A stretch of 64,000 nucleotides of DNA from Cephalotus follicularis. Lineage: Eukaryota; Streptophyta; Magnoliopsida; Oxalidales; Cephalotaceae. The notes below the pieces were generated by a model. It saw nothing but the letters and a program-made list of their open reading frames with translations, was not told where the DNA came from and searched no databases. The translations under genes were made by a program, and so were the position numbers. The stretch is from positions 121,285-185,284 of the forward strand of contig BDDD01002265.1 in NCBI GenBank assembly GCA_001972305.1, given 5' to 3'. Of the stretch, positions 32,065 to 43,720 are shown one piece after another. The stretch's first letter is position 1, and the number at the start of each line of letters is the position of its first letter.

Positions 32065-34412
32065 TGTAACACCCCGCGCCCGCAGGGCGGACACGTAGCA
32101 TTACGCTCAGTCCAATTTATAGTACAATGGTTGGAACTAGCAATATAAAATGCGAAAAACATAAAACTTTGCAATATATATATATATCAGTTGCAGAAGA
32201 AACATACGATACAATTTCCTTTACAATACAAGTCTTTTCAAAACATTAACAATCTTTCAATACAATACACTTCAATCTATCATGACCAACTCCTCGTTGT
32301 CCAAGCAGTCATGCGATCAACGGTTCTCAGTCTTTCTGTCCACTGCTACCCGCTGCCCTACCTATGCAGCACACAAAGGTACAACACAGTCCCACCCCGA
32401 AGGATGGGGTTAGCCACACTGGCTAAGCAGAAACCCCATGCAGCATGTATGCATGTACAATGTGCAATATCAGTGACAATAACAATGTGCGGTGTACAAT
32501 ATCAATGCATGACATGGCAAATGTACATGTACAATTTGGCGATCAGACTATCCGTATGACAATGGCCCAACAGAGCATACGGATAGGATCTATAACAATC
32601 AATCAATAGCAGACACTCAGTGGTGGTGTATGGAACACCCAATCAATCAATCAATATCCTATTGAGCATGCGACCAGGTCAATACAATGTCAATCTGTCA
32701 GTGGTGATCAATCCCACGGAAGATAGTCCTTCAAAAAGGGTGGGAGATCTATCTACGGATTCCAGATTGATCAGGTCTGGAACTCATAGATCTTCCAGCC
32801 TATGGCTGGGTCGGTACGGTAAGCTCAACCATAAAGGGAGCAATCGGTAAGCTCGACCGTCAGGGAGCAACAATCGGTAAGCTCAACCATAAAGGGAGCA
32901 ACAATCGGTACCGCTCGTCAGCGGGTCAATACAGTACAATAAATGAAACGATCGACGGAATGGGCGGACAAGGTCAACGCCCTAACATGCCGACACGAAT
33001 CATAAGGTCGCTCTATAGGATCCATACAATACAATCAATCAATCAATCAAGTCAATACAATATTGGGTAAAGTCAATAAGTGGTGGTGTCTAATGGAGAA
33101 ATGGGAACGTGCATCCATCGTACCGACTTAGCCTCGCAACAACACTCACGACTCAAGCAATCGATCGATGTACCAATACAACGTCGAAGCAAAGCAACAA
33201 GTGGTGGTGCCTAATGGAAGGATGGGAACGTGCATCCATTTTACCGACTTAGACTCGCAGCAACACTCATGACCCAAGCAATCAATCGGTCAGTACAATC
33301 AATAAAACTGTTTTCAAACACTTGAACACCTCAAGCGAGGTTCCGGTCAAGTGGCTATGTGAAAAGAAGTAGAAAACTAGCTTTAAAACAATCAAAACTC
33401 CTTTCAGTGCATTAGGCGTCGACGTCTTTAATGAAAAACGTCGACTCCTCTTGAAATTGGAGGAAAGACGTCGATGTCTTTATAAAGACGTCGATGCCTT
33501 TCCTTGTTCGTTGCAGAGAATTGGCCAAAAGACGTCGACGTCTTTCTGGAAAGGCATCGACGCTTTTCAATGAAAATAGTGAGAGAATAAACATCGATGT
33601 TCTGCATCGACGCCTTTCCTGGGAAGACGTCTCGATGCAAAGACATCGATGTCTTTGCTGCAGAATCAAGAATATTGCTCTCGTATGAGAAAGACATCGA
33701 CGCCTTTGGGCTAGGGGTCGACGTCTTTCCTAGCAGTGTCAATTTTTCTAATAGAAAAATGGCCAATCTTATATCAAAATCCAATTAAAAGACATTCTTT
33801 GAAAACCAAAGCTTACAATCAATCATTTGAGGTTAGTAAAACTAGTTACAACCTTCCAAAATCAGTTTAATCATTCAATTTAACAATTAGGTCAAGGGTT
33901 TGATATAAACCCAAAAACCTCAATTCAATCACTCAATCATTCAATTCAATCATGCAATTCAGTCAATCAATCAATAAAACAGTAGGAAATTCAGTAAAGA
34001 AGTCCTACCTATCACTGAAGCTTCAAAAGTTGAGCTTTCACTCACTCAATCGGTAGAAAACGCCCAAAAACCGCTACTTTCTTGTTCAATTGGTAAGTTA
34101 CAACTTGAATTCACTACTCTTGTTGATGGAGATGCAATCTCAGCTGCAAGAGAGGAAGGTGGAGGCTGCCAGCAAGAGGGAGGGAGAGAGAAGATAGAGA
34201 GAGAGGAGAGGAAATGAGAAAATGAGAGAAAAGGGAGAAAATTGACTTAAATAGTCAATTCGATCAACTCTCCGAAACTCGGTCCAAAAACCCGACTATA
34301 CATGAATTAAAAAAAAACAATATCAATAGGTATAAGAATACCTCAATACAATATGGTACAAATACGGTACGGTGTATGCATGAATAGTACAAAAGGGAAT
34401 TCGGTCGTCACA
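32065..34412 (-). mobile_element. solo LTR H
   Basis: 2348 bp from TGTAACACCCCGCG to GAATTCGGTCGTCACA, flanked by TTAAT at 32060-32064 and 34413-34417. Minus orientation is inferred from the motif CTTAGCCAGTGTGGCTAACC at about 32405-32430 and a pyrimidine-rich leader-like stretch at 34150-34260 on that strand. Long runs of CAATCAAT-type simple sequence occur at 32590-32660 and 33030-33060. An imperfect repeat containing GGTGGTG(T/C)CTAATGGA and TGGGAACGTGCATCCAT occurs at 33079-33150 and 33202-33270. Confidence 0.87.
33414..33730. repeat. GACGTCGACGTC-type array in LTR H
   Basis: More than ten units with cores GGCGTCGACGTCTTT, AACGTCGACTCC, GACGTCGATGTCTTT, GACGTCGATGCCTTT, GGCATCGACGCTTTT and GACATCGACGCCTTT. 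The core is the same (R)CGTCGACG palindrome as in LTRs E and F, though the LTRs otherwise differ. Confidence 0.8.
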
Positions 34413-34417
34413 TTAAT

Positions 34418-35515
34418 TCAAAGAATGCGGAGGGTTTAGCTATGTTGATAGCCACCAAAGACCCGCAAGGATGTTGCAACCATTACTAGTAACAGAGTGG
34501 TGCAGTGGAAGCGTGATGGGACTACCAAGAATGCTAAGGACCCATAACGTTGTGTGGGAAATTGTTGACGGATTGACAATGTCTACACATTTCTTACAGA
34601 TTCATGATGACTACACTCTCAAGCGATTGACGGGCGTGTATGTTGCGGAGATAGTCATGTTACATGGAGTACTGATAAGATCACCAGTGATCAAGATCCA
34701 TATTTCACTTCTTGATTCTAGAAAAGTTTACATAAAGTGTTAGGCACAAAGTTGAACTTTAGTACCGCTTTTCACCCGCAGACAGATAGTCAGTGGGAGC
34801 GGACACTTCAAACATTGGAGGATATACTTCGAGCTTGCAGCATGGATTTTCAAGGGAATTGGGACAAAAATGTACCTATATTGATATGGCACTGTACAAG
34901 GCGTTGTATAGGCGAAAATGTAGAACACCAGTCTGTTGGGAATAGGTTGGTAAAAGTTCTTTTCTAGGACTGGAATTTGTACAAGAGACTACAAAGAAAA
35001 TCAAGCGGATAAGGGAACGTCCACTAACCGTTCAAAGTATAAAAAATAGTTACTCAGACCATTGTTGTCGTAACTTGGAGTTTGAAGTTGGGGATTTTGT
35101 GTTCCTAAAAGATTCGCCATCGAAAGAGGTAGTACGGTTTGGTAAAAAATGAAAGCTTAGCCCACCTATATTAGACCCTTTCAGATATTTGAAATACTTG
35201 GGACACTCACTTACAAATTAACTTTACCATAATAACTAGCTCACATACATAATGTATTTCACGTGTCTCCCCTAGAAAAATATGTGGTAGATCCATCTCA
35301 CAATACAAGCATTGAACCGGTACTAGTGCAAGCAGATTTGTCCTATAAAGAACATCCGGTGCAATTCTTCGATCGTCGCGAGCAGATTTTAAGGACAAAA
35401 AGAATTCCATTAGTCAAAGTTTTAGGGGGAAACCATGTAGTTTAGGAGACTACTTGGGAACCCAAGGACGCAATGCGAGAGCAGTCTCATCAACTTTTCT
35501 TTCGCTGTGGTGCGT
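34418..35515 (+). pseudogene. C integrase and chromodomain remnant
   Basis: Broken frames in order: LQPLLVTEWCSG.VMGLPRM, VVWEIVDGLTMSTHFLQIHD and LTGVYVAEIVMLHGVL (integrase core start); LNFSTAFHPQTDSQWERTLQ and DILRACSMDF (core end); FEVGDFVFLKDSPSKEVVRF (C-terminal domain); then HNVFHVSPLEKYVVDPSH, LVQADLSYKEHPVQFFDRRE and RIPLVKVLGGNHVV, a stop and ETTWEPKDAMREQ. The last block is a chromodomain of the chromovirus type. Stops and indels break every domain. It lies immediately ahead of the polypurine tract, as expected. Confidence 0.88.
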
Positions 35516-35540
35516 TAAAATTTTAAGGACACAATTTCTC

Positions 35541-35555
35541 TAAGGAAGGGTAGAT
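35541..35555 (+). other. polypurine tract of C
   Basis: TAAGGAAGGGTAGAT directly before the 3' LTR; second-strand priming site. Confidence 0.7.
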
Positions 35556-35895
35556 TCTAACGCTCCAAAATTTCATCATGTCAAACATTTATTAAATAAT
35601 ATAGTGGTTCTAATTGTTTGCTTAATGATATGTTAATTGTGCAAAAATAGAAATATGCATTAAAATTATGGTTTTTATTGCATGAAAAGGCGAAATCAGT
35701 ATTTCGTATGAGAATGGCAAATAGGTAAATATAGGAAATTTAGAGGACGCTATAGTGAATGTATTGAAATTAAAAAAAAAAGAAAGAAGAAGTTTGGGCT
35801 AGCAAAGTTAGAGGAGTTTTAAGAAAATTGGGTTTCCTATTGGACTATGTATTGTATAAGGTTAGACGTAGGCCTCTATATAAGCCTAAGTGTAG

Positions 35896-36051
35896 GAGTA
35901 ATGCTATTAATCACAAGTGAGTTGTCAAAATATCATTGGTGTTTTTTTAAACACCATTAATGATGTTTTGACTTTTAATAAAACAATCACAAATGATATT
36001 TTGACAACTCACTTGTGATGATACCTCACTTGTGGTTAATAACATTACCTC
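35896..36051. mobile_element. Mutator-like MITE
   Basis: 156 bp with terminal inverted repeats GAGTAATGCTATTAATCACA and GAGGTAATGTTATTAACCAC, flanked by a perfect 9-bp duplication TAAGTGTAG (35887-35895 and 36052-36060). A 9-bp duplication and long inverted repeats point to the Mutator superfamily. It is absent from the matching place in the 5' LTR of C, which shows the empty site. Confidence 0.85.
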
Positions 36052-36513
36052 TAAGTGTAGGGTTAATTCATGAATAATAAAAAAGGTTGACCATAGATAA
36101 AGAGAGAGCTGATGCAGCTATACCTAGGATAGGGAGAAAGAAATTTCGTTTGTAGAAAAATTATCCTGGGAGCAAAGGTAAGGGTGTTTTCCGATCTTAT
36201 TTCTTGTTTCATGATCATTTACTTTGAGAAATAATTATTTCTTTGATAATTGATTCGATGTTTATTCATCCACATATGAATTGACTTATGTTTCATGAAT
36301 CCATATTTTATGTAGTTCAATCTCACGGATTGGTTGATTGTGTTAATCCGTTATGTTCGAATCTCTCGTTTATGATTAAAAATCGTTTACCATATTTCTA
36401 TTTAAAAATTCCTGTGTGCAGTAAATTTTGAAATTAATATCTTTTTCGTTTTATGTCCAAAACCTACATATCTTATGTTTCTAAAAAGGTAAAATGATTT
36501 TCTACAACTTTCA

Positions 36514-38850
36514 TGTCAGGACCCGTTCCCGCTAACTCTATGGGACACGTGCCCTGACCGGGGATGGCACTACTCTTGCCAACAACCCTCTTAAACTGAA
36601 ACTGTCCGAGGAGAAAGCCCGGGCTGGGCTAGGCACGCAGCTAACTGGGCAGCCGGGGCAGAGGGTCTAACACCTATCCTGCACATACCCCGCGCACAAC
36701 TTAAAACCAAAACTCCAAACACGCCGCATCACTAACGCCCAAGGCTTTACTTAACCAAGGCTCCAAAACACGCCGCATTACTTAAGCCCCACGTGCTCCT
36801 CACATGGACTTAACATAACGCAAAGCATGCCCGGGGAGAGCACACACGTGCAACCCACGGGCTCACTTAACCAACATGCCCGGGGACACTCTGGCTCCCT
36901 TGCCAGGCCTGGGATCATAAAACTCAAAACATGAAAAGTTCATAAAAACACAAGATAAACACATCTGTATACTCAAAACATCCATAACATATCTCGAAAG
37001 CATAAAACGATTACATATTAGTCCTCTGGTATACAAACACTGCCTCCCTTGGCAGGCAAAAGAACAAACAAAGCTTACAGTCTATACAAAGGGTACTCTC
37101 AGCTACTCTACTACAAACAAAGGGTAACAGAACCCAAAGTATGCCCCATGCTATGAAGGTGCTAAACGCCCGAGTTGACGTTCCACGGTGTTGTGCTCAA
37201 AAACTACCTTGCTAAGCTTTCTACTACTGGGCTGGAGGGTTACCTCCTGCTGGCTGGTCTGCAAAATAGTCTGTGAGGGGATTAGTCCAACTGACTAAGT
37301 GAATGAGAACAAAATATCCTCTAGTACATTCTTATAAATGAATGTGCTGAAAGAAAGCTTACCATGAGCATGAAAACTATCTCAACTGGGGAAAAAGACT
37401 GTAAACAAACATATGTCATGGCATACAATAAAGAAACGCTCAAAGTACTTGAAAGAAACTTACTCTTTTCTCTGCTTAGCTAGTTCTAGAAAATTCATAA
37501 GAGCTAAAATAAACTTAAGAATACAACTCATTGAAAGAAAGGTATCTGATAAAGAAATGGGGTCCTTCCCGACTAAACACCCGAGGAGAACAACTAAGCT
37601 AGGAACTGACTTTTCTTTGCTATGCTGATCTAGGTCAAAACCTGCTGGTTACATAATATATATTTGCCAACTTATAGTGGCGCTGAGCTGATCTAGACCG
37701 AAGCTTGCTTGGCAGTATCTGCCGAGAACCCATGGTTCCCTTCTGTGCTTGCTATTTCTTACTTTTCTTACTTATCTGGGCTGATGGCATTACTACCAAG
37801 GACAAAGTCTTCCTCTGAACTGAAGGCATTGATGCCGAGGACAAAGTCCATCTCTAGAAGACTTACTGAAAGACTCTAATCTCTACTTTGGCAACTTAGC
37901 TCTACTGTAATCAAACCCTAAACACCATCATAGACAATAGTGTAAAGGAGATCCAGGTAGGACCTGGGGACAGTCTCCCCCGGCTTCCTATCATAGAAAA
38001 TAGTAGACCGAGGAGGTTGGAGCTATGTACATAGTGCTCGGCTGCACTCATACCCTAAACACCATCATAGACAATAGTGTAAAGGAGATCCAGGTATGGA
38101 GCCCGGAGGCAGACTCACTCAACTTCTCATCATAGACAATAGTAGGCTGAGGAGTGAGGTTGAGCACGTACGCGTTACCTTACTGGAAAGTGACTAATTC
38201 ACTTGAAGAACTTGAGCTCTAGTGCTCGAGAAACTCTCTTTCTCTCTCTTTCTGTCAAAGGAAACATACAAAGACGCTAGGGAAACAAATTCCCGTCAAA
38301 AAGCTCTCACTATACTGGGGATTAGAAACTGAAAGAGCCATCAAAAACATCATGAAACAATTAAAAACATAGAAAGGATGTCCCACTCATAGTCCTTGGC
38401 TGCGTTCTTACTGGCTTCCTCTGACAAGAACTTCTCCTTTTTCTCTTAGTCTGCTACTGCGCCTGGCTGCTTCTCCGCTAAGCTTGGAAAGCTTCGAACT
38501 TCTGTTCTCCTCCCGCTCGTCAACGACAAGGAAGAAGAAGAAGAAGAAGAACTAGAGCTCTCTCTCTCACTCTAAAACTCTCTAATATGCTGAAGCTAGG
38601 ACAAGGGATGATTACAACTCAAAAAGTCTCCACACTAATCCCAACTTAAGCCGTCCTTTGTCTTGGGATATGGAAGCTTCCTCAACAAGTTTTGCACTTA
38701 AGTCCTCCAACTATCACTAATCATGCTTTACACTTGGGCTTATAACACAAACAACACTTAACCTTCTTCTCTTTCTGAAATAAGTCCAAAGCCCATAAAA
38801 AAAAATTAAACACCATAGAAAAAGTCCCAAAACTGCTACGGGATGTTACA
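36514..38850 (-). mobile_element. 3' LTR of I
   Basis: TGTAACATCCCG at its minus-strand start (38850) and GGGTCCTGACA at its end (36514). The minus strand just outside 38850 reads GAGGACAAAATTTCTTAAGA and TGCGGAGGT, the polypurine region. Confidence 0.9.
37905..38165. repeat. two tandem units of about 137 bp in I 3' LTR
   Basis: Each unit starts ACCCTAAACACCATCATAGA, contains CAATAGTGTAAAGGAGATCC, and has a second ATCATAGA(C/A)AATAGTA half-unit. The same pair occurs in the sister LTR (about 41880-42130). A related CATCATAGACAATG segment lies in LTR D near 14790. Confidence 0.75.
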
Positions 38851-38999
38851 ACCTCCGCATCTTAAGAAATTTTGTCCTCAAAATTCCTTAAGTCAGACTT
38901 TAGGAAAAACTGTTCTATCACCTCTGGCTTCTCTGCAACTATGCTCAACTAACAGATACTATAACTTAACTTATCCTACTAAAAAAGAAACACAGGACG

Positions 39000-40345
39000 T
39001 AAGATCTCACCTGGTGGCATCTCTGGTGCTGTCATATCTGCCCCTCTGTGAAGAGAGTAAACTCTTGTTGTAGCCCTTGGTCTGCTACCACCAGCTCTGG
39101 CTGTACTAGTGTGGGGTGATGTATAACTCATTCTCTGTGCTCCCGATGGCTGAGATGACTGGGTCATACCACTGGCCGTGGTCTAATCCTCACTGGTGCT
39201 GTCGCAGGTGTCATCGCTTCACTAAGAGATTGCGGAGGGCAATCTCTCTTCATGTGCCCTTCCTCATCGCACCTGTAACAAGCAGAACTTCCCTTCTTGC
39301 ATTCTCCTGAATGCAGCTTTCCACAAACTTCACACTGAGGCACCTTGTTGCTCTGGTAAGAACTCCCTTGAACACTGCTAGTAGCTGGAGCCGTCTGTGT
39401 CTGCTGAGAAGCTCCTCCTTTGACGTTGCCTGAGGACTGAGGTCCCCACTGCTTCTGAGCCTTGGAGGGGTTCTCTGCCTGCTCGAACTAAGATGAGGCT
39501 CTCTTCCATCCTTGCTCTTGACGTATCCTCTGATCTGCTAGGCTTGACTCCACTCTCTTGGTAGCTTCCACCAGATTGTTGAACACCAACCACGGGGTGA
39601 CGGGCACCATATGCCTGATCTCGGGTCTAAGGCCCTCAAGAAACTTCTCACATCGTTCCTCTTGATCTGCTACCAGGACTGGAGCAAAATGGGACAAGTC
39701 CATAAAATGATACTCATACTGAGATACAGTCCCATTACCTTGCCACAGATACAAAAACTCATTTCTCTTCTCTTTAACGAACGTGGGTGGGAAGAAGTAT
39801 TGTCTAAACTCCTTCTTGAACTTCTCCCACGTGATCACTGCCGAGCTCTCGTGCCGAGCTACAAGAGCATCCCACCATCTTCGTACACCTTTTGCAAGAG
39901 AGAAGGACGCATTCCTTGCCCTCGTATCCTCAGCTATCTCCAACTGAATGAAGATCTCTTCTAGGTGGTTCAACCACGCATATGCATCCATGGGGTCTCC
40001 TGTTCCCTCGAAGGATGTTGCTCCCAACCGTTTCATGCATTCCACAGGAAGAGGTTGAGGTATGGCCAAACCCATAGTTTGAGCCCACATCGTCATCGCC
40101 TGCATCATCTCTGTAGGTCCACTAGCGGGCATCAGAGGAGGCGTACGTGCAACTGACTGCGCTGCTGGGACTTGCTCCTCTGGTGCCTGCTACGCTCCCT
40201 GCTCTTCAATTTCCACATGTGTTTGTTCCTCTGGCGCTTCCATAGGAACCCCTTGCTCCACTGTCTGGCGAGGAATCGCTCTCCCTCTGCCTTTGCTGCG
40301 ACCACTGCCACGAACAGCGCTCGAGTCTGAGGTGGAATCGTCTTC
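39000..40345 (-). pseudogene. Gag of element I
   Basis: Structural protein that would package element RNA in cytoplasmic particles. On the minus strand an S/R-rich N-terminus (about 40340-40150) leads to the capsid, clearly open from MPASGPTEMMQAMTMWAQTM (40132) through FEGTGDPMDAYAWLNHLEEI, FKKEFRQYFFPPTFVKEKRN and CEKFLEGLRPEIRHMV to WKRASS, then a TAG (39488). The same frame continues past it to two zinc knuckles near 39345-39230: CEVCGKLHSGEC (CX2CX3HX4C) and CYRCDEEGHMKRDC (CX2CX4HX4C). It fades into RVYSL, the usual Gag-protease linker, and stops. A further TAG lies near 40195. The family is chromovirus-like Gag (Tekay/Del type). No protease follows. Confidence 0.85.
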
Positions 40346-40477
40346 TACAACAACATACTAACGTATCACGAAAACTTCGCAACCTATATGCAATGCATGA
40401 ATGCAACCCAACAAGATACCCCATTAACTAAAAAAGAAAGCACAAGGAAAATGCAAACCTTCTCTCTGATACCATGT

Positions 40478-42810
40478 TGTCAGGACCCATTCCCGCTAAC
40501 TCTATGGGACACGTGCCCTGACCGGGGATGGCGCTCCTCTTACCAACAACACTCTTAAACTGAAACTGCCAGAGGAGAAAGCCCGGGCTGGGCTGAGCGC
40601 GCTGCTAACTGGGCAGCCAGGACAGAGGGTCTAACACCTCTCTTGCTCATGCCCCGTGCACAACTTAAAACCAAAACTCCAAATGCGCCGCATCACTAAT
40701 GCCCAAGGCTTTACTTAACCAAGGCTCCAAAACGCGTCGCATTACTTAAGCCCCACGTGCTCCTCGCATAGACTTAACATAACGTGCAATGCATGCCCGG
40801 GGAGAGCACACCCGTGCAACCCACGAGCTCACTTAACCAACATGCCCGGGGACACTCTGGCTCCCCTGCCATGCCTGGGATCATAAAACTCAAAACATGA
40901 AAAGTTCATAAAATCACAAGATAAACACATCTGTATACTCAAAACATCCATAACATATCTCGAAAGCATAAAACGATTACATATTTTTCCTCTGGTATAC
41001 AAACACTGCCTCCCCTGGCAGGCAAAAGAACAAACAAAGCTTACTGTCTATACAAAGGGTACTCTCAACCACTCTACTACAAACAAATGGTAACATAACC
41101 AAAAGTATGCCCCATGATATGCAGGTGCTAATCGCATGAGCTGATGTTCCATGGTGCTGAGCTTAAAAACTACCTTGCTAAGCTTTCTACTGCTGGGCTG
41201 GAGGGTTTCCTCCTGCTGGCTGGTCTGCAAAATAGTCTGTGAGGGTATTAGTCCAACTAACTTAGTGAATGAGAATGAAACATCCTCTGGTACATTCTTA
41301 TAAATGAATGTGCTGAAAGAAAGCTTACCATGAGCATGAAAACTATCCCAACTGGGGAAAAAGACTGTAAACAAACATATGTCATGGCATACAATAAAGA
41401 AACGCTCAAACTACTTGAAAGAAACTTACTCTTTTCTCTGTTTAGCTGGTTCTAGAACATTCAAAAGAGTTGAAATAAACTTAAGAATACAACTCATTGA
41501 AAGAATGATATCTGATAAAGAACTGGGGTCCTTCCCGGCTAAACACCCGAAGAGAACAACTAAGCTAGGAACTGACTTTTCTTTGCTATGATGATCTAGG
41601 CCGAAGCCTGCTGGTTACATAATATATATTTACCAACTTATAGTGGCACTGAGCTGATCTAGGTCGAAACCTGCTTGGCAGTATCTACCGAGAACCCATG
41701 GTTCCCTTATGTGCTTGCTATTTCTTGCTTTTCTTACTTATCTGGGCTGATGGCATGACTACCAAGGACAGAGTCTTCCTCTGAACTGAAGGAATTGATG
41801 CCGAGGACAAAGTCCATCTCTAGAAGACTTACTGAAAGTCTCTAATCTCTACTTTGGCAACTTAGCTTTGCTGTACTCAAACCCTAAACACCATCATAGA
41901 CAATAGTGTAAAGGAGATCGAGGTAGGACCTGGGGACAGTCTCGCCCGGCTTCCTTTCATAGACAATAGTAGACCGAGGAGGTTGGAGCTATGTACATAG
42001 TGCTCGGCTGCACTCATACCCTAAACACCATCATAGACAATAGTGTAAAGGAGATCCAAGTATGGAACCTGGGGACAGACTCACTCAACTTCCCATCATA
42101 AACAATAGTAGGCTGAGAAGTGGGGTTGAGCACGTACGCGTTACCTTACTGGAAAGTGACTAATTCACTTGAAGAACTTGAGCTCTAGTGCTCGAGAAAC
42201 TCTCTTTCTCTCTCTTTCTGTCAAAGAAAACATACAAAGACGCTATGGAAACAAATTCTCGTCAAAAAGCTCTCGCTGTTCTGGGGATTAGAAACTGAAA
42301 GAGTCATCAAAAACATCATGAAACAACTAAAAACATAGAAAAGATGTCCCACTCACAGTTCTTGGCTGCATTCTTACTGGCTTCCTCTGACGAGAACTTC
42401 TCCTATTTCTCTTAGTCTGCTACCACGCTTGGCTGCTTCTCCGCTAAGCTTGGAAAGCTTCGAACTGTTGTTCTCCTCCCGCTCATCAACGACAAGGAAG
42501 AAGAAGAAGAACTAGAGCTCTCTCTCTCACTCTAAAACTCTCTAATCTACTGAAGCTAGGAGAAGGGATGATTACAACTCAAAAAGTCTCCACACTAATC
42601 CCAACTTAAGCCATCCTTTGTCTTGGGATATGGAAGCTTCCTAAAAAAGCTTTGCACTTAAGTCCTCTAACTATCACTAATCATGCTTTACACTTGGGCT
42701 TATAACTCAAACAACACTTAACCTTCTTCTCTTTCTCAAATAAGTCCAAAGCCCATAAAAAAAAATTAAACACCATAGAAAAAGTCCCAAAACTGCTACG
42801 GGGCGTTACA
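40478..42810 (-). mobile_element. 5' LTR of I
   Basis: TGTAACGCCCCG at its minus-strand start (42810) and GGGTCCTGACA at its end (40478). The primer site ACATGGTATCAGAGAG follows at 40462-40477. Confidence 0.9.
41880..42130. repeat. two tandem units of about 137 bp in I 5' LTR
   Basis: Sister copy of 37905-38165, differing by scattered substitutions. Confidence 0.75.
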
Positions 42811-43017
42811 TTTCATGTTTTAATTTTTTTTTCAAACTCCGTTGTTTTCTTGATGAAAATCGTGTATTTATAAAACTATTCTGTTTTTTGCGTTATACAA
42901 TGAGGTGAATTTTAAAAAGTCACCGATACCTCAATTTTGCACCAAAAATTTTGAGCCTTACTATTTTGAAAACCTCAGAGTGTCTAATACAGCTTTCATG
43001 TTTTAAGATGTTCTAAT

Positions 43018-43720
43018 TCTTTGTACGTGTTTGAGATAAAATTGATTGAAAGTTTTTGCGTAAAGCTGTCATTTTCTGCCAAATCAGTGGATTTAAAAAT
43101 TTATAGAGATTTTGCTTCTCAACCAAAAAAATATGATTCTTTATGTTCTAGAATCTTTAAGAAGTCCTCTACACCTTTCATGTTTATAGTTTTTACTAAT
43201 TAAATCGTCTTCTGTTTCGAAAAATTTCTTGAAGTTTATTGCTTGAATATGTCCAAAATTGTTGCGTTGAGAAGTAAATGTTCTTCAAATTATTTATGCA
43301 TAACTTCTCTATTGTTGTCATCAACTATGGAATTGTGTTTCTAAATACAATTTTCACATTTAAGTTGTTCTCAATTCTTTGTACATGTTTGAGATACAAT
43401 TGATAGAAACTTTTTGCGTAAAACTGTTTTTGTGTAAAACTGTGAATTTCTGCCCAATCAGTAGATTTATTTTTTTTTTATAGATTTCGTTTCTCAACCA
43501 AAAATTATGATTCTTTATGTTCTAGAATCTTTAAGAAGTCCTCTACGACTTTCGTGTTTTGCATTTTACTAATTAAATCGTCTTCTATTTCAAAAAAATT
43601 CTTGAAGTTTATTGCTTGAATATGTCCAAAATTGTTGCGTTGAAAAGTAAATGTTCTTCAAGTTATTTATGCATAACTTCTCTATTGTTGTCATCAACTA
43701 TGTAATTGTGTTTCTAAATA
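43018..43720. repeat. tandem duplication of about 355 bp in C 3' LTR
   Basis: 43018-43372 and 43375-43720 both run from TTTGTACRTGTTTGAGATA through TTCTTTATGTTCTAGAATCT and CCAAAATTGTTGCGTTGA to TTGTCATCAACTATG. The 5' LTR of C has one copy (about 12420-12760). The two units have diverged from each other, so the duplication is not recent. Confidence 0.85.

Larger units (their letters stand above)
36514..42810 (-). mobile_element. non-autonomous gag-only Ty3/gypsy element I
   Basis: 6297 bp flanked by TTTCA (36509-36513 and 42811-42815). LTRs of 2337 and 2333 bp take up three quarters of it and differ by only a few percent. The 1.6-kb internal region has a tRNA-Met primer site, a Gag reading frame with two zinc knuckles and a polypurine tract, but no protease, RT or integrase. 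Inserted in the 3' LTR of C. It would need another element's enzymes to copy itself. Confidence 0.92.

Noticed and set aside
33412-33788. Overlapping ORFs on both strands (60-118 codons) in the H array, rich in arginine, serine and threonine
   Set aside because: They result from the CpG-rich GACGTCGAC repeats, which lack stops in several frames; no family resemblance.
32065-34412. Host promoter or gene in a GC-richer patch
   Set aside because: The segment has TG...CA ends and a TTAAT duplication, so it is a solo LTR.
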